From: Sphingomonas folli
GTDB taxonomy: Bacteria; Pseudomonadota; Alphaproteobacteria; Sphingomonadales; Sphingomonadaceae
NCBI RefSeq assembly: GCF_019429525.1
Contig: NZ_JAHXZL010000004.1
Coordinates: 310,001 to 374,000 of the forward strand
Length of the DNA: 64,000 bases
Direction: 5' to 3'
The position numbers and the translations under genes were made by a program. The first letter of the stretch is position 1. Every line of letters begins with the position of its first letter. The notes under the pieces are model-generated. The model saw only the letters and a list, made by a program, of their open reading frames with translations. It was not told where the DNA came from and made no database searches. This document shows positions 26,083 through 34,479 of this stretch, piece after piece.

Positions 26083-26340
26083 TCAGCGCACCCGGCCGCG
26101 ACGGACCAGGTTGACGATCGCGAGCAGCACGATCGCGCCGACCAGCGAGACCAGGAACGAGTAGATCGTCAGCGGCGCGTTGTTGATCGAGCCGCCGGTG
26201 AACAGCAGGCCGCCGAGGAACGCGCCGACCACGCCGACCACGATGTTCAGGAAAATGCCCTGCTGCGCGTCGGTGCGCATGACGATGCTGGCGAGCCAGC
26301 CGATCACACCGCCGATGACGAGCCAGATGATGATACCCAT
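26083..26340 (-). CDS. GlsB/YeaQ/YmgE family stress-response membrane protein
   Basis: An 85-residue inner-membrane protein with three hydrophobic segments (MGIIIWLVIGGVIGWLAS, GIFLNIVVGVVGAFLGGLLF and IYSFLVSLVGAIVLLAIVNLV), ending in a basic tail. This is the transglycosylase-associated/GlsB family, widely induced by general stress. ATG 26340 was chosen because GGGGAG lies 7 bases upstream and the family starts MGII; an ATG further upstream lacks this. A possible EcfG-type promoter is upstream. Confidence 0.9.
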   Translation of the reverse strand: MGIIIWLVIGGVIGWLASIVMRTDAQQGIFLNIVVGVVGAFLGGLLFTGGSINNAPLTIYSFLVSLVGAIVLLAIVNLVRRGRVR

Positions 26341-26390
26341 GATGTTACTCCCCTGCGATGCGCCCACACGGTGACGGGCTCTGCCGGGGA

Positions 26391-26417
26391 ATACTCACGA
26401 GGCCGGCGCATTGTTCC
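26391..26417 (-). promoter_or_regulatory. Possible EcfG (general stress sigma) promoter of the GlsB gene
   Basis: On the minus strand GGAAC (plus 26413-26417) stands 18 bases from GTAT (plus 26391-26394). The alphaproteobacterial EcfG consensus is GGAAC, 16-17 bases, (C)GTT, so the -35 is perfect but the -10 and spacing are imperfect. Confidence 0.35.
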
Positions 26418-26449
26418 GGCCCCGTAATTCTGAAAATGGGACGAACGAG

Positions 26450-26749
26450 TTAGAAGTTCTGCTGCCGCTCGTAAAGCGACTTATAGTGCTGGATCCGCGT
26501 CACGCGCAGCCCCGGCATCCCCGAGCGGTCGATCGCGCGCTGCCAGCCGGCGAACTCCTCCACCGTCAGGCCATAGCGCTGGCACACCTCGTCGACGGTC
26601 AACAGCCCCCCGTTGACCGCGGCGACGACCTCGGCCTTGCGCCGCACCACCCAGCGGGTGGTGTCCGCCGGCGGCAGCGAATCGAGCGTGAGCGGCTCGC
26701 CGAGCGGTCCGATCACCTTGGCCGGACGGATTTTCTGGTTCTCGATCAT
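26450..26749 (-). CDS. sciP: CtrA inhibitor SciP (DUF1153)
   Basis: A 99-residue helix-turn-helix protein. In Caulobacter, SciP binds CtrA-regulated promoters and blocks CtrA activation in G1 cells. Here the N-terminus MIENQKIRPAKVIGPLGEPLTLDSLP, then TTRWVVRRKAEVVAAVNGG and the helix-turn-helix LTVDEVCQRYGLTVEEFAGWQRAI match the family from end to end, finishing RIQHYKSLYERQQNF. Length is normal. It stands alone between the stress membrane protein and a small hypothetical gene; the upstream 110 bases hold its promoter. No perfect TTAA-N7-TTAA CtrA box was found there by eye. Confidence 0.93.
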   Translation of the reverse strand: MIENQKIRPAKVIGPLGEPLTLDSLPPADTTRWVVRRKAEVVAAVNGGLLTVDEVCQRYGLTVEEFAGWQRAIDRSGMPGLRVTRIQHYKSLYERQQNF

Positions 26750-26858
26750 TCCTTACCTCGGTTCCGGGGGTGTTCCCCCTCGCCACGCTGGACCCTTGTT
26801 GTGTCTCATCCGTAACGGACGCTGGTTGAACGGGTCCTAAAGTGGACCGGTAAACGGG

Positions 26859-27041
26859 CTATTCACGTCTGCTCCAATCGCTCAGCGCCGCCGCGGCGGT
26901 GGCGTTGAAGGTGCCGCTCGCGCCGCGCTCGCCCTGCGCCGTGTCGAGCGCGCGTGCGACCTGGGCGGTGCGCGACGCGAGCTGGCGCTGGCGGAGCGCG
27001 GTGAGCAGCGGCGGGTCGTTGTGGGTCGGTTCGAGTGACAT
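26859..27041 (-). CDS. Small hypothetical protein
   Basis: A 60-residue protein, MSLEPTHNDPPLLTAL onward, rich in Ala, Arg and Gln, probably one or two helices. Not recognised. The frame extends upstream to an ATG at 27104 (81 residues), but codons in that 21-codon extension have low third-position GC while those after 27041 are strongly GC-biased, so I prefer the inner start. Neither start has a clear Shine-Dalgarno. It is divergent from mnmA. Confidence 0.45.
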   Translation of the reverse strand: MSLEPTHNDPPLLTALRQRQLASRTAQVARALDTAQGERGASGTFNATAAAALSDWSRRE

Positions 27042-27149
27042 GGCGCGTGCTGTAGCGCCGATGGTCTGAAGGTCGCGTAAAGTGCGGCGCAACGCTTCGT
27101 TCATCTGGGTTTACGCCACCGGCCCGGAGGGAGTATCCGGGGCCGCATC

Positions 27150-28247
27150 ATGGACAGCGTGGATTTCCAGCTCGCGCCGGGTACGCGGCGCATCGTCGTG
27201 GCGATGTCGGGCGGGGTCGACAGCTCGGTCGTGGCCGCGCTCGCCGCGCGCAGCGGCGCCGAGGTGATCGGCGTGACGCTCCAGCTCTACGACCACGGCG
27301 AGGCGACCAAGCGCGCCGGCGCCTGCTGCGCCGGGCGCGACATCCGCGACGCGCGCGCGGTCGCCGACCGGCTCGGCATCGCGCACTACGTCTTCGATCA
27401 CGAGAGCAGCTTCCGCGCCGGGGTGATCGACCAGTTCGCCGACGACTATCTCGCCGGCCGCACCCCGATCCCGTGCGTCCAGTGCAACATGGGGCCCAAG
27501 TTCACCGACCTGCTCGCGCTGGCGCGCGACCTCGGCGCCGACTGTCTCGCCACGGGCCATTACGTCCGCCGCGTCGTCGGCGCGAACGGCGCCGAGCTCC
27601 ACCGCGCCACCGACCCGGCGCGCGATCAGAGCTATTTCCTGTTCGCCACGACGCAGGCGCAGCTCGACTATCTGCGCTTCCCGCTCGGCGCGCTGCCCAA
27701 GCCGCGCGTGCGCGCGCTCGCGGCCGAGATGGGGCTGCTCGTCGCCGACAAGCCGGACAGCCAGGACATCTGCTTCGTCCCCGACGGCGACTATGCCACC
27801 CTCGTCAAGCGGCTGCGCCCCGCGGCGGCGATCGGCGGCGACATCGTCGACCTCGCCGGGCGCAAGCTGGGCGAGCATCGCGGGCTGGTCCATTACACCG
27901 TCGGCCAGCGCCGCGGGCTCGAGATCGGCGGCAGCGCCGAGCCGCTCTACGTCGTGCGGCTGGAGCCGGCGGCGCGGCGCGTCGTCGTCGGCCCGCGCGT
28001 CGCGCTCGCGGTCGCGGCGGCGCGGCTCGAGCGGATGAACGTGCTCGGTCCGCTCGGCGGCGCGCTCACCGCCAAGGTGCGCTCGATGGCCAGGCCGGTG
28101 CCGGCGCGGCTCGACGGCGACCGGCTGGTGTTCGACTCGCCCGAATACGGGGTCGCGCCGGGCCAGGCCGCGGTGCTGTACGAGGGCGACCGCGTGCTGG
28201 GTGGCGGCTGGATCGCCGCGACCGAGGCCGCGCTCGCGGCGGCGTGA
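27150..28247 (+). CDS. mnmA: tRNA 2-thiouridine(34) synthase MnmA
   Basis: A 365-residue cytoplasmic enzyme that adenylates and thiolates U34 in the wobble position of tRNA-Lys, -Glu and -Gln. The PP-loop SGGVDSS is at residues 20-26. Catalytic cysteines are Cys112 in [11 protein letters not shown] and Cys208 in [21 protein letters not shown] and the C-terminal beta-barrel ([17 protein letters not shown]) complete the protein. Length is normal. Monocistronic by appearance. Confidence 0.95.
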   Translation: MDSVDFQLAPGTRRIVVAMSGGVDSSVVAALAARSGAEVIGVTLQLYDHGEATKRAGACCAGRDIRDARAVADRLGIAHYVFDHESSFRAGVIDQFADDYLAGRTPIPCVQCNMGPKFTDLLALARDLGADCLATGHYVRRVVGANGAELHRATDPARDQSYFLFATTQAQLDYLRFPLGALPKPRVRALAAEMGLLVADKPDSQDICFVPDGDYATLVKRLRPAAAIGGDIVDLAGRKLGEHRGLVHYTVGQRRGLEIGGSAEPLYVVRLEPAARRVVVGPRVALAVAAARLERMNVLGPLGGALTAKVRSMARPVPARLDGDRLVFDSPEYGVAPGQAAVLYEGDRVLGGGWIAATEAALAAA

Positions 28248-28283
28248 GCTCCGCGCGGCGGCGCCCGGCGCGATCTCGACGGA

Positions 28284-28298
28284 AATTGTTAGACAATT
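28284..28298. promoter_or_regulatory. FadR-subfamily GntR operator candidate
   Basis: The 15-base site has 6-base inverted arms AATTGT / ACAATT around a 3-base centre. Its core TTGTTAGACAA fits the FadR-subfamily consensus TNGTNNNACNA exactly. It ends 55 bases before the GntR gene, suggesting autoregulation. Confidence 0.65.
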
Positions 28299-28353
28299 AA
28301 CTTGCCGACCGGTCGCGACCGCCTAGACTGCCGGTCCGGGAGGGAGACGTGCG

Positions 28354-29061
28354 GTGGTGAACGGAGAGCGTCGAGGGCCCGCGCATGTCACGCTCGCGCG
28401 CACGCTCGGGGTCGCGATCGTCACCGGCGACTATCCCAGCGGTACGGTGTTGCCGGGCGAGCTCGAGCTGGCCGGCCAGTTCGGCGTGTCGCGCAGCGTC
28501 ATCCGCGAGTCGCTGCGGATGCTGAGCGCGAAGGGGCTGGTCGAGAGCCGTCCCAAGGCCGGCACGCGGGTGCGCGAGCGCGCGCAGTGGAACCTGCTCG
28601 ACCCCGAGCTGCTCGCCTGGATGTTCGAGGGCGCGCCGTCGCTCGGCTTCGTGCGCAGCCTGTTCCAGCTGCGCATGATCGTCGAGCCCGCCGCGGCCGA
28701 GCTCGCCGCGGTCCAGCGCAGCGCGGCGCAGCTGTCGCGGATGGGACACGCGGTCGAGGTGATGGCGCAGCAGGGGCTGCGCACGCAGGACGGGCAGACC
28801 GCCGACCAACGCTTCCACGCCGCGATCCTGGAGGCGACCGGCAACGAGCTGCTGGTGAGCCTGTCGAGCAGCATCGCCGCCGCGGTGCGCTGGACTACCT
28901 TCTTCAAATATCGCGTGCCGCTTCAGTATCGCGACCCGATCCCGCTCCACCGCGAGCTGTTCGAGGCGATCGCCAACGGCGACGCCACGGCGGCGCGCGT
29001 CGTCACCGAGCGGCTGATCGCGCAGGCGGGGCTGGATACCGAGCGCGCGCTGGGGGCGTGA
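28354..29061 (+). CDS. GntR family transcriptional regulator, FadR/FCD subfamily
   Basis: A 235-residue DNA-binding repressor or activator. The N-terminal winged helix (about 10-75) has the GntR signature YPSGTVLPGELELAGQFGVSRSVIRESLRML and KGLVESRPKAGTRV. The C-terminal all-helical FCD domain binds a small carboxylated ligand; metal/ligand residues are seen in RMIVEPAAAELAA, DQRFHAAILEATGN and HRELFEAIANGD. GTG start at 28354 follows GGGAGGGAGA. The operator at 28284-28298 supports autoregulation. No sugar-acid or fatty-acid operon is adjacent in the same direction, so the regulated pathway is not known. Confidence 0.92.
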   Translation: MVNGERRGPAHVTLARTLGVAIVTGDYPSGTVLPGELELAGQFGVSRSVIRESLRMLSAKGLVESRPKAGTRVRERAQWNLLDPELLAWMFEGAPSLGFVRSLFQLRMIVEPAAAELAAVQRSAAQLSRMGHAVEVMAQQGLRTQDGQTADQRFHAAILEATGNELLVSLSSSIAAAVRWTTFFKYRVPLQYRDPIPLHRELFEAIANGDATAARVVTERLIAQAGLDTERALGA

Positions 29062-29231
29062 GGCGATTGATCCTCCTCCCCCGGCCAAGGGGAGGTCGCT
29101 ACGCGTCAGCGCTGACGATGGGTGACCCGGCGCGCCAGGATCGACGAGCTTGCCGGCGGCGACACCCCTCCATCACCCGCTGCGCGCGGCGCGCGCTCTC
29201 GAGGCTGATCCATCTGAGGTGAACCGGCGGG

Positions 29232-29330
29232 GTGCTCCTGCGGACGCAGGAGCCCAGAGCCACGAGCGTCACGCCTCACGCCTCACGCCTCACGCCCGCG
29301 GCCCTGGGCTCTGGCGTTCGCCAGAGCACG
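29232..29330. repeat. Bipartite inverted repeat, family D, with a 7-base tandem repeat inside
   Basis: Arms 29232-29260 and 29301-29330 (GTGCTCCTGCGG...CAGGAGCCCAGAGC and its inverted partner) enclose four tandem CACGCCT units at 29270-29297. A fragment of family C (CCTCCCCCGGCCAAGGGGAGG) sits at about 29076-29096. Together these fill the 325-base convergent gap between the GntR gene and the acyl-CoA ligase; no gene is seen. Confidence 0.72.
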
Positions 29331-29386
29331 GATCCATGGAGGTGGATCAGGCCGTAGCTTGCCCCCGGCAAGCCAAATTCGTCCGC

Positions 29387-31120
29387 TCACGCCGCCGCGG
29401 CGGCCTCCGCCTCGGCGACGGCGCGGTAGCGGCGGCGGAGCGCGATCTTGTCGATCTTCTCGGTGCCGAGCCGCGGCAGCGGCGCGTCCTCGATCCACAG
29501 CCGCGCGGGCACCTTGAAGGCGGCGACGTGCTGCGCGAGGAAGGCGAGCAGGTCCTCGCACGCCACGCCGCCGGGCTCGCTCAGATGCACCGCCGCACCC
29601 GGCACCTCGCCGTAGCGCGCGTCGGCCAGCCCGAAGACCGCCGCCTCCGCCACCAGCGGGTGCGCGTACAGCGCCGCCTCGACCTCCTGGCAGCTGATAT
29701 TCTCGCCGCCGCGGATGATGATGTCTTTCTTGCGGTCGACGATGAAGAGATAGCCGTCCGCGTCGAGATAGCCGAGGTCGCCGGTGCGGAAGAAGCCGTC
29801 GGCGGTGAAGGCCGCCGCGGTGTCGGCGGGGCGGCCCCAATATTCCTGGAAGTTGGCGGCCGAGCGGATGCCGATCTCGCCGGTCGCGCCCTGCGACAGC
29901 GCGGTGCCGTCCTCGGCGAGGATGGCCAGCTCGACCAACGGCGCGGAGGCGCGCCCCGCGCTGTCGGGCTTGGCGAGATAGTTGCTGCGCCAGTTGCCGG
30001 TGCCGATCGCGTTGGTCTCGGTGAGGCCGTAGCCGATCAGCGGCGCGCCGGTCAGCTCGGCGTCGAGCCGGCGCACGTGCTCGACCGGCCGCGGCGCGCC
30101 GCCCGCGGCGAAGTCGGTGACGGTGGAGAGGTCGTAGCGCGCGCGCTCGGGATGATTGACCATCTCGTAGCTCATCAGCGGCACGCCCACGAAATAGGTC
30201 ACCTTCTCGCGCTCGATCAGCCGCATCGCCTCCTCGGCGTCCCATTTGGGCATCAGCACCAGTCTGCGCCCCATCGCGAAGCTCTGCAGCAGCGTCGGCA
30301 CCATCGCGGTGACGTGGAACAGTGGCAGGTTGAGCAGCGTCGCCGGCTGCAGCCCGGTGAGCGTGCCGTCCTGCGCCGCGATCCCCATCATCATCAGCGC
30401 CGAGGCGAGGAAGTTGAACGTGCCCTGCAGCACCTGCGCGTGGGTCGATAGCGCCCCCTTCGACTGGCCGGTCGAGCCCGAGGTGAAGAGGATGGTGGCA
30501 CGGTCGTCGCCGCTCAGCTCGGGCAGCGCGGCACCCGCGCCGTCGCCGGCATCCTCCTCCGCGTGCGCCAGCAGGTCGGCCAGCGCGGTCTCGATCGGCT
30601 GGAGATCGTCGAAGGTCTCGACGCGGACCGCGGCGCCGCCGGGGATGGCGGCGAGCCGGCGCGCGCGCGGCGCGTCGGCGAACACCAGAGCGACGTCGAC
30701 CTCGCCGAGCGCGGCCGCCATCTCCTCGGCCTGCCACCAGCCGTTGAGCAACGTCGCCACGCCACCCGCCATGATGATCGCCATGTAGAGCACGATCCAC
30801 GACGGCGAGTTGCGCGCCGCGATCGCCACCCGGTCGCCGCGGCGCACGCCATAGCCCGCGACCAGCGCGCGCGCGGCGCGAGTCGCGAGCGCGTGGACGG
30901 TGCCGAAGCTCAGCCGCTCGTCGCCCGCGACCAGGAACTCGGCGTCGCGATGCTGCTGGCAGAAATGCGCGAAATAGGCCGGGAGAGTCGGCGGCGCGGC
31001 GGCGATCATCGGCAGCGTCCGGCCGAAACGCTCGACGCTTCCGAGCGGTAGCTGGCCGCCGCTGCCGGTCAGCGCCGCCATCACCGCGTCCATCCGCCGG
31101 TCGAGCTCGGAAGCCATCAT
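29387..31120 (-). CDS. AMP-forming acyl-CoA synthetase family protein
   Basis: A 577-residue ANL-superfamily ligase that activates a carboxylic acid as acyl-AMP and transfers it to CoA. Motifs in order: the P-loop [56 protein letters not shown] and the C-terminal catalytic Lys in [12 protein letters not shown]. The substrate is unclear; it resembles class I AMP-ligases often annotated as long-chain-fatty-acid-CoA ligases. Two ATGs stand in tandem at 31120 and 31117, with GGAGAGA directly upstream. Divergent from lgt with a very short gap, so the promoters overlap. Confidence 0.9.
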   Translation of the reverse strand: MMASELDRRMDAVMAALTGSGGQLPLGSVERFGRTLPMIAAAPPTLPAYFAHFCQQHRDAEFLVAGDERLSFGTVHALATRAARALVAGYGVRRGDRVAIAARNSPSWIVLYMAIIMAGGVATLLNGWWQAEEMAAALGEVDVALVFADAPRARRLAAIPGGAAVRVETFDDLQPIETALADLLAHAEEDAGDGAGAALPELSGDDRATILFTSGSTGQSKGALSTHAQVLQGTFNFLASALMMMGIAAQDGTLTGLQPATLLNLPLFHVTAMVPTLLQSFAMGRRLVLMPKWDAEEAMRLIEREKVTYFVGVPLMSYEMVNHPERARYDLSTVTDFAAGGAPRPVEHVRRLDAELTGAPLIGYGLTETNAIGTGNWRSNYLAKPDSAGRASAPLVELAILAEDGTALSQGATGEIGIRSAANFQEYWGRPADTAAAFTADGFFRTGDLGYLDADGYLFIVDRKKDIIIRGGENISCQEVEAALYAHPLVAEAAVFGLADARYGEVPGAAVHLSEPGGVACEDLLAFLAQHVAAFKVPARLWIEDAPLPRLGTEKIDKIALRRRYRAVAEAEAAAAA

Positions 31121-31182
31121 TCTCTCCGCTTGGTTCTATGCTTTCCTCCCCTTATGCAGGCGCCGTTGAGAAGGGGAAAGCC

Positions 31183-32085
31183 TTGATCCTGTCCGCCCTC
31201 GCCGCCGCCGCTCCGGGTGCCGGCCCCGCCACCGAGTACGTCCGGTTCGCCGATCTCGGGCTGCATCCCGACGTCTTCTCGATCGGTGTCTTCACGCTGC
31301 GCTGGTACAGCCTCGCTTATATCGCGGGCATCGTCGTCGGCTGGTGGTATCTGCTCAAATTGCTGGCCCAACCCGGCGCGCCGATGGCGCGGCGGCACGC
31401 CGACGACCTCGTCTTCTACGCCACGCTCGGCATCATCCTGGGCGGACGGATCGGGTACGTGCTGTTCTACGCGCCCGAGATGCTGACGCGGCCGCTGTCG
31501 ATCCTGCGGCTGTGGGACGGCGGCATGTCGTTCCACGGCGGCGTGATCGGCACCTCCCTGGGGATCATCTGGTTCGCGCGGAAGAACGGGCTGAATTGGC
31601 TGCGCGTCCACGACTATGTCGCCTGCGCCGTGCCGTTCGGGCTGTTCTTCGGGCGGCTCGCCAACTTCGTCAACGGCGAGCTCTGGGGCAAGCCGGCGAG
31701 CGTGCCCTGGGCGATCGTGTTCGAGCGTACCGTCCCTTACGGCGTGCCCGAGCCGGCGCGCCACCCGAGCCAGCTGTACGAGGCGGGGCTCGAGGGCATC
31801 GCCTTGTTCCTGCTGCTGTGGTTCTTCTTCTGGCGCACCGACGCGCGCTACCAGCCGGGCAAGTTGGTGGGGATCTTCCTGGCGGGCTACGGCGTGGCAC
31901 GCTTCACGGTGGAGTTCTTCCGCGAGCCCGACGCGCAGCTGCGCGCCTTCGCCGAGCACACCGGGCTGCACATGGGGCAGTGGCTGTGTGTGCCGATGAT
32001 CCTGGCGGGCGTCGCGCTGATCGTCACCGCGCCGCGTCGGCGCCAGCGCGTCGAGCCCACGGTCGGGCTGGACAGCGTGGCGTGA
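31183..32085 (+). CDS. lgt: Prolipoprotein diacylglyceryl transferase
   Basis: An inner-membrane enzyme that transfers diacylglycerol from phosphatidylglycerol to the lipobox cysteine of prolipoproteins. Seven hydrophobic segments and the family signature are present: [17 protein letters not shown] and the essential [19 protein letters not shown], then [13 protein letters not shown] prefer the TTG start at 31183 (300 residues): it has AAGGGG 7 bases upstream. An in-frame ATG at 31138 gives 15 more residues with poor coding character and no Shine-Dalgarno. First gene of a chain of four genes each overlapping the next by 4 bases. Confidence 0.93.
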   Translation: MILSALAAAAPGAGPATEYVRFADLGLHPDVFSIGVFTLRWYSLAYIAGIVVGWWYLLKLLAQPGAPMARRHADDLVFYATLGIILGGRIGYVLFYAPEMLTRPLSILRLWDGGMSFHGGVIGTSLGIIWFARKNGLNWLRVHDYVACAVPFGLFFGRLANFVNGELWGKPASVPWAIVFERTVPYGVPEPARHPSQLYEAGLEGIALFLLLWFFFWRTDARYQPGKLVGIFLAGYGVARFTVEFFREPDAQLRAFAEHTGLHMGQWLCVPMILAGVALIVTAPRRRQRVEPTVGLDSVA

Positions 32086-33101
32086 GCGAGCCGCTGCTCG
32101 CCGAGCGGCTGGCGCGCGCGATCGCGCTGGGCGGGCCGATCCCGGTCAGCCAGTTCATGGCCGCCGCCAACGCGCATTATTACGCGACGCGCGACCCGCT
32201 CGGCGCCGCCGGCGACTTCACCACCGCGCCCGAGATCAGCCAGATGTTCGGTGAGCTGATCGGCGCCTGGGCCGCCGACCTGTGGGACCGTGCCGGCCGC
32301 CCTTCGGTCGCCTGGGTCGAGCTCGGGCCGGGCCGCGGCACGCTCAGCGCCGACGCGCTGCGCGTGATGGCGCGCGCCGGGCTGACTCCGCCGGTCCACC
32401 TGGTCGAGACCAGCGCGACGCTGCGCGCCGCCCAGGCCGAGCGGTTGCCAAGCGCGACCTGGCACGACTCGCTCAACACCTTGCCCGAGGACGTGCCGCT
32501 GCTGGTCGTGGCCAACGAGTTCTTCGACGCGCTGCCGATCCGCCAGCTCGTCCGCCGCGCCGGTGCCTGGCACGAGCGGCTTGTGGCCTGCCAGGACACG
32601 TTGTTCGTGCCCGTCGCGGGCACCTCGGTGCCCGACACGATCGTGCCGCCGGGCTTGCGCGACGCCGCCCCCGGCGCGGTGATCGAGACCTCGCCCGCGA
32701 GCGTCGCGGTGATGGCGGACCTCGCCGCGCGGATCGTCGCGCAGGGCGGCGCGGCGCTGGTGATCGACTATGGCTATGAGGGCCCGGCGATCGGCGACAC
32801 GCTCCAGGCGGTGCGCGCGCACGCCTTCGCCAACCCGTTCGAGGCGCCGGGCGAGCAGGATCTCACCGCACACGTCGACGTGGCGACCTTGGGGCTGGTC
32901 GCCACCGCCTCGGGCGCGCGGCTCGACGGGCCGGTCGGCCAGGGCGCCTTCCTGCGCGCGCTCGGCATCGACCAGCGCGCCGCGGCGCTCGGCGAGCGGG
33001 TGACACAGGATCGCGACCGTTTGGTCGAGCAGATGGGGGAGTTGTTCAAGGTGATCGCCGTGACTCACGACCAATGGCCGCGCCCGGCGGGCTTCGCATG
33101 A
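32082..33101 (+). CDS. MidA/NDUFAF7-family SAM-dependent methyltransferase
   Basis: A 339-residue class I methyltransferase of the COG1565 family. The human relative NDUFAF7 methylates an arginine of complex I subunit NDUFS2; bacterial substrates are probably the same subunit, which is inference. Motifs: [20 protein letters not shown], the SAM loop [24 protein letters not shown] and VIDYGYEGP. The GTG start overlaps the lgt stop as GTGA; frames further upstream are within lgt. Confidence 0.9.
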   Translation: MSEPLLAERLARAIALGGPIPVSQFMAAANAHYYATRDPLGAAGDFTTAPEISQMFGELIGAWAADLWDRAGRPSVAWVELGPGRGTLSADALRVMARAGLTPPVHLVETSATLRAAQAERLPSATWHDSLNTLPEDVPLLVVANEFFDALPIRQLVRRAGAWHERLVACQDTLFVPVAGTSVPDTIVPPGLRDAAPGAVIETSPASVAVMADLAARIVAQGGAALVIDYGYEGPAIGDTLQAVRAHAFANPFEAPGEQDLTAHVDVATLGLVATASGARLDGPVGQGAFLRALGIDQRAAALGERVTQDRDRLVEQMGELFKVIAVTHDQWPRPAGFA

Positions 33102-33613
33102 TGCCGCGCCCGACGCTCCGCCCCGCGACGGTGGAGGACGCCGCCAGCCTCGCCGGCGTGGCGCGCGCCACCTTCACCGAGACGTTCGGCACGCTCTACT
33201 CGGCCGCCGACCTCGCCGTCTTCCTCGAGCAGCACACGCCCGAGGACTGGGCGCGCGAGGTCGACGACCCGGCCTATGCGGTGCAGATCGTCGAGATGGG
33301 GCATGTCGCGGTCGGCTACATCAAGCTCGGTCCGCCCAAACTGCCCTTCACCCCGCCCGAGGGGGCGATCGAGCTGCGGCAATTCTACCTGCTGAAGCCG
33401 TGGCAGGGCTCGGGGCTCGGGCCCGAGATGATGGAATGGGCGCTGGCCGAGGCGCGCGCGCGCGGCCACCAGGCGATGTACCTGTCGGTCTTCACCGACA
33501 ACCTGCGCGCGCGGCGCTTCTACGCCAAATACGGCTTCGAGGACGTCGGGCCGTACCAGTTCATGGTCGGCACCCACGCCGACGAGGACATCGTGATGCG
33601 CCGCGCGCTGTGA
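33098..33613 (+). CDS. GNAT family N-acetyltransferase
   Basis: A 171-residue cytoplasmic acetyltransferase. The start ATG at 33098 overlaps the previous TGA (ATGA), giving [19 protein letters not shown]; a start 8 codons earlier is within the midA gene. Acetyl-CoA binding site is LKPWQGSGLGPEMMEWAL (the Q/RxxGxG/A loop), followed by YLSVFTDNLRARRFYAKYGFEDVG, typical of the RimI-like C-terminal half. Substrate unknown. Third of four overlapped genes. Confidence 0.9.
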   Translation: MMPRPTLRPATVEDAASLAGVARATFTETFGTLYSAADLAVFLEQHTPEDWAREVDDPAYAVQIVEMGHVAVGYIKLGPPKLPFTPPEGAIELRQFYLLKPWQGSGLGPEMMEWALAEARARGHQAMYLSVFTDNLRARRFYAKYGFEDVGPYQFMVGTHADEDIVMRRAL

Positions 33614-34368
33614 CCGGGCCCCAACCCTTCCGCGCGCGACTGCTCGGCGCGGTGCCGCACGGCTTCCTCGGGCGCGAGGACGGCGCGTCGGAAGGGCTGT
33701 ATGCCGGGCTCAACTGCGGGATCGGCTCGGAGGACGATCCCGCCGCGGTCGCCGCCAACCGCGACGCGGCGCTGGCCGCGGTGGCGCCCGGCGCGCGCCT
33801 GGTGACGCCCTACCAGGTCCACTCCGCCGACTGCGCCACAGTCGACGCCCCCGTCGCCGAGCGGCCGCGCGCCGACGCGCTCGCCACGTCGACCCCGGGG
33901 CTGGCGCTGGGCGTGGTCACCGCCGACTGCGCCCCGGTGCTGCTCGCCGACCCGGTCGCGGGCGTGGTCGGCGCCGCGCACGCGGGGTGGAAGGGCGCGC
34001 TGGCGGGCGTGACCGACTCCACCGTCGCGGCGATGGTGGCGCTGGGCGCGGTGCGCGAGCGGATCGTCGCCGCGGTCGGCCCCTGCGTCGCGCGCGCGAG
34101 CTACGAGGTGGACGCGGGCTTCCGCGATCGCTTCCTCGACGACGACGCCGCCAACGACCGCTTCTTCGCCGACGGCCGCGCCGGGCACGCGCGCTTCGAC
34201 CTCGAGGGCTATGTCGCGCACCGCCTCGCCGCGGCGGGGGTGGTGCGGGTCGAGACGCTCGGCCTCGACACCTACGCCGACGAGCGCCGCTTCTTCAGCT
34301 ACCGCCGCTCGACCCACCGCGGCGAGCCCGCCTACGGCCGCCAGATCGCGATCATCGCGGTCGGTTAG
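33610..34368 (+). CDS. pgeF: Peptidoglycan editing factor PgeF (laccase-domain, YfiH)
   Basis: A 252-residue protein of the multicopper-polyphenol-oxidase-like fold. In E. coli PgeF removes wrongly incorporated L-Ser from muropeptide precursors. Metal-site motifs are present: YQVHSADCATVD, TADCAPVLLADP and GAAHAGWKGALAG with VGPCVARASYEV. GTG start overlaps the preceding stop as GTGA. Ends the lgt-midA-GNAT-pgeF chain and is followed by a hairpin. Confidence 0.93.
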   Translation: MTGPQPFRARLLGAVPHGFLGREDGASEGLYAGLNCGIGSEDDPAAVAANRDAALAAVAPGARLVTPYQVHSADCATVDAPVAERPRADALATSTPGLALGVVTADCAPVLLADPVAGVVGAAHAGWKGALAGVTDSTVAAMVALGAVRERIVAAVGPCVARASYEVDAGFRDRFLDDDAANDRFFADGRAGHARFDLEGYVAHRLAAAGVVRVETLGLDTYADERRFFSYRRSTHRGEPAYGRQIAIIAVG

Positions 34369-34402
34369 GCGCTGGCGATATGCTAGCCCTATAGCCGAGC
34401 AC

Positions 34403-34424
34403 CACCCCGGCAGACGCCGGGGTG
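34403..34424 (+). terminator. Terminator-like hairpin after pgeF
   Basis: A perfect 9-bp stem CACCCCGGC / GCCGGGGTG with AGAC loop in the convergent gap between pgeF and hslU; no T run. Confidence 0.5.
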
Positions 34425-34479
34425 AGGCTTCGAGGACAAGATCCGTGTTGCTGCGCCCGCACCCCGCCGCACCACCTCC

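Noticed and set aside
28354..31120. GntR regulator controlling the neighbouring acyl-CoA ligase as a FadR-like pair
   Set aside because: The genes converge, are separated by repeats, and no operator-like site was seen upstream of the ligase at 31120.
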